Of a stretch of DNA of 9,294 nt, positions 1 through 6,604 are shown one piece after another (the stretch's first letter is position 1; every line of letters starts with the position of its first letter). Origin of the DNA: an uncultured Eubacteriales bacterium (GTDB taxonomy: Bacteria > Bacillota > Clostridia > Oscillospirales > CAG-272); the NCBI GenBank assembly GCA_934446285.1, contig CAKSEI010000045.1, forward strand, positions 1 through 9,294, read 5' to 3'. The translations under genes and the position numbers were made by a program. The notes beneath the pieces were generated by a model, which saw nothing but the letters and a program-made list of their open reading frames with translations, searched no databases and was not told where the DNA came from.

Positions 1-3000
1 CTCTCATAGCCTGCAGAGTCTGCTTCATGTCGTATCCCATAGCAACCTGTGCAACGTATACGTAACCGTAGGACATTGCTATCTCGGCGAGATTCTTCTT
101 GCCTATAGCCTTACCTGCGGCAGCAAACTGAGCAACCTGACCTATCTGGGATGCCTTTGATGCCTGTCCGCCGGTATTGGAGTAAACCTCGGTATCGAAT
201 ACCATGACGTTTACGTCCTCGCCCGATGCAAGTACGTGGTCAAGTCCGCCGAAGCCGATGTCGTAAGCCCATCCGTCTCCGCCGAATATCCATACGCTCT
301 TCTTGGAGAGGTAGTCCCTGCCCTCGAGTATCTTTGCCCTCAGCGGGTTATCGCAGTCGCAAGCCTCAAGAGCAGCGACGAGGTCGGCTGCTGCCTTGCT
401 GTTCTGCTTGCCGTCGTCAAGCGTGTCGAGGTAAGCGTCGATTACAGCCTTCTTTTCGTCATCTGCCTGCTCGCGCAGCTCTTTGACGTAGCCTATCAGG
501 CGCTCACGGATAGTCTTCTGACCGAGAGCCATACCGAGACCGTGCTCTGCGTTGTCCTCGAACAGGGAGTTAGCCCATGCCGGGCCCTTGCCGCTCTCGC
601 GGTTTACGGTATAAGGCGTTGCGGGTGCTGAGCCGCCCCATATGGACGAGCATCCCGTTGCGTTGGAGATATACATTCTCTCGCCGAAGAGCTGAGTGAT
701 GATACGTGCATATGACGTCTCGGCACAGCCTGCGCACGAGCCGGAGAACTCAAGCAGCGGCTGCTTGAACTGGCTGCCCTTTACGGTAGAGTCGTCGAAT
801 GGAACTTCCTTTGCCTCTACTTCCTTTACGCAGTAATCCCAAACAGGTGCTTGGTCGAGCTGGCTCTCCTGAGATACCATCTCGATAGCTCTCTTCTCGG
901 GCTTTGTCGGACACGCGGATACGCAGAGCGTACAGCCCATACAGTCGAGCGGAGAGACAGCCATGGTGAACTTATATCCCTCGCAGCCCTTGCCTATCAT
1001 CTTTGCGGTAAACTTGGTTGCCGCGGGAGCGCCCGCAGCCTCCTTTTCGTTCATTACGAACGGACGGATAGCCGCATGAGGACATACGAATGCACACTGG
1101 TTACACTGTATGCAGTTTTCAGCGTGCCATACGGGAACGCTGACGGCAACGCCGCGCTTCTCAAATGCGGCAGCACCCTGCGGGAAAGTACCGTCGGGCA
1201 TATCCTTGAATGCGGAAACAGGCAGTGAGTCGCCGTCCATCTTTCCGACGGGAGTAACGATATTGTTGACGAAGTTGACAAGATCCTCGCGCTTGCCCGT
1301 TGCGGGAGCGTCTTCGGGAGTCTGTCCCGCATCAGCCCATGCCGCGGGAACATCAACCTTGACAAAGGCATCTGCGCCCATGTCGATAGCCTTATGGTTC
1401 TGAGCAACTACGGCATCGCCGAACTTCGAGTAGCTCTTTGTCGCCATGTACTTCATGTACTCTATTGCCTTGTCTATCGGCATAATGTTGGCGAGCTTGA
1501 AGAATGCGCTCTGAAGAACGGTATTCTTACACTTTGCGTTTCCGACATCCTTTATTGCTATGTCGGTCGCATTGATGATGTAGAAGTTTATATTATTGTT
1601 TGCTATATAGCTCTTAACCGACGCGGGCAGATGGCGGTCAAGCTCATCGACACCCCACTGGCAGTCGAGCAGGAATGTGCCGCCCGGCTTTACGTCGTTT
1701 ACAATCTTATATCCCTTGAGAATATAGGACGGGTTGTGGCAGGCAACGAAGTTTGCCTTGTTTATATAGTACGGGCTCTTTATAGCCTTGTCACCGAAGC
1801 GCAGGTGCGAGATGGTCACGCCGCCCGTCTTCTTTGAGTCGTACTGGAAGTAAGCCTGGATAAACTTATCGGTGTGGTCGCCGATAATCTTGATGGAGTT
1901 CTTGTTGGCGCCGACGGTGCCGTCACCGCCGAGACCCCAGAATTTGCAGGCGATAGTTCCCTCGGGTGCAGTGTCGGGGCACTCATGCTCGGGCAGCGAA
2001 TGACCCGTGAGGTCGTCTACTATGCCGAGAGTGAAGTCGTTCTTGGGATTGTCGAGAGCAAGGTTCTCGTATACCGCAAATACGCTTGACGGAGGAGTAT
2101 CCTTGCTTCCGAGTCCGTAGCGTCCGCCGACGACCGTCTTGCCCGTCACGCCCTCGCGTGCAAGTGCAGCGACAACGTCAAGGTAGAGAGGCTCCCCGAG
2201 AGCACCCGGCTCTTTTGTACGGTCGAGGACCGCAATCTTCTTTACGCTCGCGGGAATAGCCGCAGCGAGCTTGTCCGCACAGAAAGGACGGTAGAGACGA
2301 ACCTTGACAAGTCCGACCTTCTCGCCGTGTGCGTTCATATAGTCTATGACCTCCTCGGCGACGTCGCATATAGAGCCCATCGCGATGATGACTCTGTCCG
2401 CGTCGGGTGCGCCGTAGTAGTTAAAGAGGCTGTAGTCCGTACCGAGCTTTTCATTTACCTTGTTCATGTACTCCTCGACAACAGCCGGGAAAGCATCGTA
2501 GTAGGGGTTACATGCCTCGCGATGCTGGAAGAAGATGTCTCCGTTCTCGGCAGAGCCGCGCAGAACGGGATGCTCGGGGTTTATAGACCTTGCACGGAAA
2601 GCTTTAACGGCATCCAAATCCACCATGTCGGCGAGGTCCTCATAGTTCCATGCCTCAATCTTCTGAATTTCGTGAGAGGTACGGAAACCGTCAAAGAAGT
2701 TGAGCACCGGCACTCTGCCCTTTATCGTAGCGAGATGTGCGACAGCTCCTAAGTCCATAACCTCCTGAGGGTTAGTCTCGGCGAGCATGGCAAATCCGGT
2801 TTGACGGCATGCGTAAACGTCGGAGTGGTCACCGAAAATATTGAGCGCATGGGATGCAACGCAGCGTGCGGATACGTGAATAACGCACGGCAGCAGCTCG
2901 CCCGCTATCTTGTACATATTCGGAATCATAAGAAGCAGTCCCTGGCTTGCCGTATAAGTCGTGGTAAGCGCGCCCGCCGCAAGAGAGCCGTGAACGGCGC

Positions 3001-3226
3001 CCGCAGCTCCCGCCTCGGACTGCATCTCCATAACCTTGACCTTTTCGCCGAAGATATTTCTCGCAGGTCCGCCGAGAATTCCCTTATCGGTGGCGCTCCA
3101 GGTGTCGGTCACCTCCGCCATAGGGCTTGACGGAGTAATAGGGTAGATAGCGGCAACCTCCGTGAACGCGTAGCTTACGTGCGCGGCGGCGGTATTACCG
3201 TCCATGGATATTTTTTTTCTTTCCAT
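1..3226 (-). CDS. nifJ: Pyruvate:ferredoxin (flavodoxin) oxidoreductase, C-terminus beyond window edge
   Basis: This cytoplasmic enzyme oxidises pyruvate with CoA to acetyl-CoA and CO2 and passes electrons to ferredoxin or flavodoxin, using thiamine diphosphate and three [4Fe-4S] clusters. About 1075 codons are visible, against about 1170-1180 for the family, so roughly 100 C-terminal residues are missing. The N-terminal domain carries IYPITPSSPMAE (residues 27-38) and EMQSEAGAAGAVHG, whose Glu71 matches the TPP-activating glutamate. Further on come FGDHSDVYACRQTGFAML and FFDGFRTSHEIQK. The ferredoxin-like insert has Cys705/708/711/715 (CIQCNQCAFVCP) and Cys762/765/768/772 (CMGCTLCVSACP). The proximal cluster ligands Cys831, Cys834 and Cys859 are present; the fourth should lie just past the edge. 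The TPP domain shows GDGWAYDIGFGG (near Trp986) and DTEVYSNTGGQ. The start at 3226 is chosen for GGAGG six bases upstream; Met8 at 3205 is an alternative. The frame agrees at both ends and at every motif. It appears monocistronic from its own promoter in the part seen. Confidence 0.97.
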   Translation of the reverse strand, partial: MERKKISMDGNTAAAHVSYAFTEVAAIYPITPSSPMAEVTDTWSATDKGILGGPARNIFGEKVKVMEMQSEAGAAGAVHGSLAAGALTTTYTASQGLLLMIPNMYKIAGELLPCVIHVSARCVASHALNIFGDHSDVYACRQTGFAMLAETNPQEVMDLGAVAHLATIKGRVPVLNFFDGFRTSHEIQKIEAWNYEDLADMVDLDAVKAFRARSINPEHPVLRGSAENGDIFFQHREACNPYYDAFPAVVEEYMNKVNEKLGTDYSLFNYYGAPDADRVIIAMGSICDVAEEVIDYMNAHGEKVGLVKVRLYRPFCADKLAAAIPASVKKIAVLDRTKEPGALGEPLYLDVVAALAREGVTGKTVVGGRYGLGSKDTPPSSVFAVYENLALDNPKNDFTLGIVDDLTGHSLPEHECPDTAPEGTIACKFWGLGGDGTVGANKNSIKIIGDHTDKFIQAYFQYDSKKTGGVTISHLRFGDKAIKSPYYINKANFVACHNPSYILKGYKIVNDVKPGGTFLLDCQWGVDELDRHLPASVKSYIANNNINFYIINATDIAIKDVGNAKCKNTVLQSAFFKLANIMPIDKAIEYMKYMATKSYSKFGDAVVAQNHKAIDMGADAFVKVDVPAAWADAGQTPEDAPATGKREDLVNFVNNIVTPVGKMDGDSLPVSAFKDMPDGTFPQGAAAFEKRGVAVSVPVWHAENCIQCNQCAFVCPHAAIRPFVMNEKEAAGAPAATKFTAKMIGKGCEGYKFTMAVSPLDCMGCTLCVSACPTKPEKRAIEMVSQESQLDQAPVWDYCVKEVEAKEVPFDDSTVKGSQFKQPLLEFSGSCAGCAETSYARIITQLFGERMYISNATGCSSIWGGSAPATPYTVNRESGKGPAWANSLFEDNAEHGLGMALGQKTIRERLIGYVKELREQADDEKKAVIDAYLDTLDDGKQNSKAAADLVAALEACDCDNPLRAKILEGRDYLSKKSVWIFGGDGWAYDIGFGGLDHVLASGEDVNVMVFDTEVYSNTGGQASKASQIGQVAQFAAAGKAIGKKNLAEIAMSYGYVYVAQVAMGYDMKQTLQAMR

Positions 3227-3240
3227 GTCTTTCCTCCAAG
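3227..3240 (-). promoter_or_regulatory. Ribosome-binding site of nifJ
   Basis: On the minus strand GGAGGAAAGAC directly precedes the ATG at 3226, giving a strong GGAGG with a six-base spacer. This supports Met1 over Met8, which has no comparable site. Confidence 0.85.
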
Positions 3241-3253
3241 TAATATTTTTATA

Positions 3254-3267
3254 TTGTGATATCAAAA
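3254..3267. promoter_or_regulatory. AT-rich imperfect palindrome upstream of nifJ
   Basis: TTGTGATATCAAAA is a 14-bp palindrome apart from one mismatched symmetric pair (core TTxTGATATCAxAA). It sits in the transcribed leader about 30 bp before the start codon. It could be an operator for a small dimeric regulator, but it does not fit the longer TTGTTAANNNNTTAACAA redox-regulator (Rex) type site, and short palindromes arise by chance in AT-rich DNA. Confidence 0.2.
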
Positions 3268-3299
3268 GTCGGGCGGCGGTGCACGCGGGCAAACCCGAC
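3268..3299 (-). promoter_or_regulatory. GC-rich dyad in the nifJ leader
   Basis: GTCGGG (3299-3294) can pair with CCCGAC (3273-3268) across a 20-base loop, and TTTT follows directly on the minus strand. The same 5' arm can instead form the small hairpin CGGG-TTTG-CCCG (3297-3286), so two mutually exclusive folds exist. This would be compatible with attenuation or just an mRNA 5' structure. No riboswitch class is recognised and function is speculative. Confidence 0.3.
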
Positions 3300-3317
3300 A
3301 CGCCGAACCCATTACCA

Positions 3318-3346
3318 TTCATATATTTTATCACTTTTTTCGTCAA
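3318..3346 (-). promoter_or_regulatory. Probable sigma-A/sigma-70 type promoter of nifJ
   Basis: Reading the minus strand, TTGACG (3346-3341) and TATGAA (3323-3318) are separated by exactly 17 bases in an AT-rich stretch. The -35 box matches the consensus at 5 of 6 positions and the -10 box at 4 of 6. It lies downstream of the terminator-like hairpins of the preceding run and would give a leader of about 85 nt. The transcription start is inferred, not observed. Confidence 0.6.
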
Positions 3347-3375
3347 ATGTAAAGACGTTTCGCACAGAATTTAAT

Positions 3376-3418
3376 GGCAAAAGATAACCGGGATACGCAT
3401 TATTTCCGCGTTTCCCGG
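3376..3418 (-). terminator. Probable intrinsic terminator of the pro/PHP/PAP2/GH2 run
   Basis: CCGGGATACGC (3388-3398) pairs with GCGTTTCCCGG (3408-3418), giving 11 positions with one T-T mismatch around a nine-base loop. In the minus-strand direction the stem is followed by TTATCTTTTGCC, a moderate U-tract. It lies 35 bp past the GH2 stop codon and before the nifJ promoter, which suits the end of the upstream operon. Confidence 0.6.
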
Positions 3419-3424
3419 CTCTCC

Positions 3425-3448
3425 CTCCTCCGCGACCGTGCGGAGGAG
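3425..3448. terminator. Perfect 9-bp hairpin just after the GH2 stop
   Basis: CTCCTCCGC and GCGGAGGAG form a perfect nine-pair stem with the six-base loop GACCGT, four bases past the GH2 stop codon. On the minus strand no U-tract follows, so alone it is not a classic terminator for the operon. On the plus strand it is followed by ATTATTATTTCTTTTCT, so it could stop antisense transcription entering GH2. It may also act as a 3' stabilising stem ahead of the second hairpin. Confidence 0.45.
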
Positions 3449-3452
3449 ATTA

Positions 3453-5159
3453 TTATTTCTTTTCTATCTCCGCTGTGCGCGAGAGTATTTCCTTAAAGCG
3501 TGCGCAGTCGAATTTCGGCTTTCTTGCGAATGTATAAAGTCCGTTCTGCTCCTGCTCAACATCGGTAAGCTGAGTATAGCAGAACCCGCTTATCACGGGA
3601 TTGTCAAGCAAGGCGTCGCACAGCCCGCGGAAACGCGCGATAAACTCCTCCGGGCTTGCGGGCGCGTTGCCGTAGCCCCACGAGCTCGGGTCGTCCGACC
3701 ACTGTATGCCGCCGAATTCGCTTATATTTACAGGCTGACCGCCGTAGTGCTGCTTAGCACCGTGAGCAGGCTCAAAGAGCTTTTCACCGCGTGCAAAGGC
3801 GTCGTAATGCTCCTTAAAGCTTACGGGGTCTTGGTTATAATCGTGCAAATCGTATACATCGGTCTTTACGTGTATATAGCCGCTCGTGTCTATGCATGGC
3901 CTTGTCCTGTCCGCTGCCTTTGTCGCGTCATAAACAGCCTCAATTACGCGGTTGTCCTGCGAGCCGGCGTTGCCCGTTTCGTTTCTCGGACACCACGTAA
4001 CAATCGACGGATGATTGAAGTCTCGCTCCACCGCCTCAAGCCATTCGGGCAGCACGGAAAAGACCGTCTCGCTCCTATTGCAGTCAAGCCCCCAGTCGGG
4101 AAATTCTTCCCATACCATATACCCCGCGCGGTCGGCATGATAGAGAAAACGCGGCTCAAAAATTTTCTGGTGAAGTCTCGCACCGTTAAAACCGCAGTCA
4201 AGAGAAAGCTTTATATCCCCCTCAAGCGCGGCATCGGTCGGTGCGGTATATACTCCTTCCGGATAAAAGCCCTGGTCAAGGACAAGTCTGCCGAAAACGG
4301 GCTTGCCGTTGAGGAGAAATTTCATACCGTCGTAGCATACCTCGCGCAGCCCGAAATAGCTGTCCACAGAGTCGTCGTGAAAATCAAAGTGAACGTCGTA
4401 CAGCCGCCCGTGCCCTATCTCCCACAGATGTTTTTCGTCAAGCTTCAATTCAAATACGGTATGCCCGTATGTCTCAAAGCTCCCGTGCGCGGTGACTCTC
4501 CCGCCGTAGCTTATCGTGCAGTCAATCACGCCCGCTCCCGTCGTCGTGCATTCGCACGTGACCGAGCAGGCGGCTACGTTCGGATAAAAGCGGAAGCTCC
4601 TTATATGCTCCTCGGGCAGGAATTCAAGCCATACCGTCTGCCATATGCCCGTCGTGCGCGTATAAGAGCAGCCCGAGGAATTAAATCGCTCGCACTGCTT
4701 GCCGCGCGGCACGAGCGGGTCTCTCTCGTCGTCCTGCGCGTGCAATGTGACCGTATTCTCGCCCTCGCGCACCGCGTCCGTTATATCAAAGGAAAATGAG
4801 ACGTACCCGCCCGTGTGAGAACCGATATACCGTCCGTTGATATAGAGCTTCGCTATATAGTCGACCGCGCCGAAGTGAATAATCACCCGACCGCGCAGTC
4901 TGTCCGCACTCAGAGAAAAAGTACGCTTATACCACACACCGTACAGCCAGTCCCTGTGCCCTATTCCGGAGAGCGTACTCTGCGGAGCAAAGGGAACGGT
5001 TATCTTCTCCGAGTATGCCGCATCCTCATTCTGCAGCCCGCGGTATTCCCCGCTGTTGCTTTGGTCAAATTCAAACTCCCATACGCCGTTTAGGTTCGCC
5101 CAATCGGCACGCACCTCCTGCGGGCGCGGGTATTCGGGACGCGGAATTGAGTTTTTCAT
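3453..5159 (-). CDS. Glycoside hydrolase family 2 protein (beta-galactosidase/beta-glucuronidase-like)
   Basis: A 568-residue retaining beta-glycosidase of the GH2 fold. The N-terminal jelly-roll sugar-binding domain runs about 15-185 (NLNGVWEFEFD, WYKRTF, LYINGRYIG, TTGIWQTVWLE). A central immunoglobulin-like domain covers about 186-280. The TIM barrel runs from about 281 (RLVLDQGFYPEG, GFNGARLHQK, WEEFPDWGLD). The predicted acid/base is Glu394 in PRNETG and the nucleophile Glu481 in NISEFGG. The barrel ends with YTQLTDVEQEQNGLYT. Both catalytic glutamates are present, so the enzyme should be active. It is shorter than LacZ and lacks its C-terminal domains, but seems full length for the compact GH2 group. 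There is no signal peptide, so it probably acts in the cytoplasm on imported oligosaccharides or glycosides. The substrate cannot be told from sequence. The start codon abuts the PAP2 stop (TAGATG); the upstream GGGGGA is poorly spaced, so coupling is likely. Confidence 0.93.
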   Translation of the reverse strand: MKNSIPRPEYPRPQEVRADWANLNGVWEFEFDQSNSGEYRGLQNEDAAYSEKITVPFAPQSTLSGIGHRDWLYGVWYKRTFSLSADRLRGRVIIHFGAVDYIAKLYINGRYIGSHTGGYVSFSFDITDAVREGENTVTLHAQDDERDPLVPRGKQCERFNSSGCSYTRTTGIWQTVWLEFLPEEHIRSFRFYPNVAACSVTCECTTTGAGVIDCTISYGGRVTAHGSFETYGHTVFELKLDEKHLWEIGHGRLYDVHFDFHDDSVDSYFGLREVCYDGMKFLLNGKPVFGRLVLDQGFYPEGVYTAPTDAALEGDIKLSLDCGFNGARLHQKIFEPRFLYHADRAGYMVWEEFPDWGLDCNRSETVFSVLPEWLEAVERDFNHPSIVTWCPRNETGNAGSQDNRVIEAVYDATKAADRTRPCIDTSGYIHVKTDVYDLHDYNQDPVSFKEHYDAFARGEKLFEPAHGAKQHYGGQPVNISEFGGIQWSDDPSSWGYGNAPASPEEFIARFRGLCDALLDNPVISGFCYTQLTDVEQEQNGLYTFARKPKFDCARFKEILSRTAEIEKK

Positions 5160-5837
5160 CTAAAAGTTGTCCCCCGATTTTGTTTTACGGGAAAAGCCGC
5201 AGGTGAGCGCCGCATAAAGAACGGTAAGAGCCGCGCCCGCGAGTGTTCCTCCGATGATATCGGTAAACCAATGTGCACCGCTGAGCAGCCTGCCCGCGAC
5301 GGTAAGCGCCGCAAAGATAAAGCATATTGCCTGAGAAGCACGCAGCAGCTTTTTATCTCGTATAAAGAAAGTCAGGGCAAGCGCCGCCGTGCACATGACC
5401 GTCACGGTAAGCATGGAGTGAGAGGACGGATAGGATGCCTCGGGCACGCCGTCCGCCGACATTAGCACGGGTCGGTAGTTTATCGCGAATTTTTCAAAAA
5501 TTACGTAAATGGTGCCGAGTATGACATAAACGCCGCAGAGCGACCACAGCTCGCCCCCCACACTGACAAAGCTTTTGTTTTTTATAAGCCGCGCAAGCCC
5601 GGTCACGCCGAAAGCTGCGACGACGGCAAGTGCGAGATACCCGAGTCCCTCGGTTATGTCGTACCAGGTCATATTAAATCCGATAATGTCACGCATATGT
5701 GTATTTAATGCGGCAAAGCCTATATCACTGCCCGACACGCCCTCCGGGCGCACGTCAAAGGTCTTTACGGCGAAAGTGAAAGCGATAAAAGCGGCAAAGA
5801 GCAGAGCGCTCACGGCAAAAAGGATTTTCTTTTTCAT
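5160..5837 (-). CDS. PAP2-family membrane phosphatase
   Basis: A 225-residue integral membrane protein of the phosphatidic acid phosphatase type 2 superfamily, which removes phosphate from lipid phosphates or polyprenyl pyrophosphates. Hydrophobic segments are visible at about 5-24, 64-84, 98-114, 144-160, 168-182 and 195-212. The phosphatase motifs are NYRP (Arg122-Pro123), YPSSH (137-140, with His140 as likely general acid) and GRLLSGAHWFTD, where Arg183, His189 (nucleophile) and Asp193 keep the RX5HX3D spacing. The nearest lysine upstream of RP is Lys116, giving KX5RP rather than KX6RP, with Glu115 at the canonical lysine position. The active site therefore looks competent but belongs to a divergent branch. 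Its ATG overlaps the PHP stop codon (ATGA), with AGAGG upstream, so the two are probably translated together. The substrate is unknown; undecaprenyl pyrophosphate or phosphatidylglycerol phosphate are family possibilities only. Confidence 0.9.
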   Translation of the reverse strand: MKKKILFAVSALLFAAFIAFTFAVKTFDVRPEGVSGSDIGFAALNTHMRDIIGFNMTWYDITEGLGYLALAVVAAFGVTGLARLIKNKSFVSVGGELWSLCGVYVILGTIYVIFEKFAINYRPVLMSADGVPEASYPSSHSMLTVTVMCTAALALTFFIRDKKLLRASQAICFIFAALTVAGRLLSGAHWFTDIIGGTLAGAALTVLYAALTCGFSRKTKSGDNF

Positions 5838-6574
5838 TTGTTACCTCTCTCCATAGCCTGAGGAATAACGGGATATCCGCCGAAATCGAGCAGATAGTCG
5901 CCCGAGCGCAGTACGCGGGCAAGCTGAATGCTGTCCTCTATACGTTCCCTTGTATATATTCCGCCGAGTCCGCCCATACCCGCATGGTGGTAGTCGCTGC
6001 CCGACGTGACAACTCCGTCAAAGGTGCGCGACATACGCGCGGCGTAGGCTACCCGACTGTTATGCCCCGGATGAAGATTGAGTATCTCCACTCCGTCAAG
6101 CAGCGAGGTATCTACCTCGCTCATTCCGTCCCTATACGGATGCGCCTGTATGACGAGCATGTTTTCGTTTTTGTATTCGCTCCTGAACTGCGCAAGGGTA
6201 GTGAGATGCGGTAGAATATCACGCGCCTCGCTCTCGCTTATGCCGAAAACAAGATAGTCGTTTAAGCAGTCGGTAAATCTTATTTCAAGCCCGAGCAAGA
6301 CTTTTACCCCGACCTTTTCCCCCTCGCTGCGTGCAATGTGATAGTCGCCGAAATAGCGCTCAAAATACTTCTCTCTGTCCTCGCCATCGTGTGCAGCGGC
6401 GATATAATAGTGATTTGTCAGGGCGAGAGAGTCGTAGCCGAGCTCCGAATAGGTGCGCACGACCTCGTCCGCAGGAAAATTCGCGCAAGCGCTTGCGGGA
6501 TTTGAGTGGCAGTGAAGCTCGGTCAGGTACTTGTATTCGCCGAGCGCGGAAAGAATTTTTTTATCCGAAAACAT
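5834..6574 (-). CDS. PHP-domain metal-dependent phosphoesterase
   Basis: A 246-residue stand-alone PHP (polymerase and histidinol phosphatase) domain protein. The metal-ligand series is complete: His21 and His23 in ELHCHSNP, His55 in LTNHYY, Glu97 in LGLEIRF, His145 in QAHPYR, His169 in NLHPGH, and Asp194 with His196 in SGSDYHH. This predicts a soluble two- or three-metal hydrolase acting on a phosphomonoester or phosphodiester. Family members include histidinol phosphatase and nucleotide/oligonucleotide phosphatases; nothing here decides between them. There is no polymerase or ABC ATPase partner in the window. The start is supported by ACAGGAG six bases upstream. It lies 30 nt after proC and overlaps the PAP2 start by ATGA. 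A histidinol phosphatase role is possible but no other histidine gene is visible. Confidence 0.88.
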   Translation of the reverse strand: MFSDKKILSALGEYKYLTELHCHSNPASACANFPADEVVRTYSELGYDSLALTNHYYIAAAHDGEDREKYFERYFGDYHIARSEGEKVGVKVLLGLEIRFTDCLNDYLVFGISESEARDILPHLTTLAQFRSEYKNENMLVIQAHPYRDGMSEVDTSLLDGVEILNLHPGHNSRVAYAARMSRTFDGVVTSGSDYHHAGMGGLGGIYTRERIEDSIQLARVLRSGDYLLDFGGYPVIPQAMERGNK

Positions 6575-6586
6575 TTTTTCTCCTGT
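6575..6586 (-). promoter_or_regulatory. Ribosome-binding site of the PHP gene
   Basis: On the minus strand AGGAGAAAAA precedes the ATG at 6574, a strong AGGAG inside the 30-nt proC-PHP gap. The gene can therefore be initiated independently, and no minus-strand terminator interrupts the gap. Confidence 0.75.
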
Positions 6587-6604
6587 GTGGTTGCGCTCCG
6601 CGCT

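Noticed and set aside
226..3130. Several plus-strand open frames opposite nifJ
   Set aside because: They are shadows of nifJ codon bias. The minus-strand protein shows every family motif in one continuous frame.
1..3226. Possible frameshift or pseudogene status of nifJ because the frame runs off the window
   Set aside because: The start codon, both ferredoxin-type cluster motifs, CAGC, and the TPP motif near position 270 all fall in the same frame with no stop seen. It is simply cut by the left edge.
3254..3267. Rex redox-repressor operator upstream of nifJ
   Set aside because: TTGTGATATCAAAA is 14 bp, has one asymmetric pair and lacks the spacing of the usual 18-bp Rex site, so I list it only as an unassigned palindrome.
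3438..4799. Long plus-strand open frame (453 codons) opposite GH2
   Set aside because: It lies wholly antisense to a well-supported GH2 enzyme with intact motifs. Its translation is rich in Arg/Val/Ala without recognisable domains, and it has no good ribosome site. It arises because the GH2 gene rarely uses codons whose complement is a stop.
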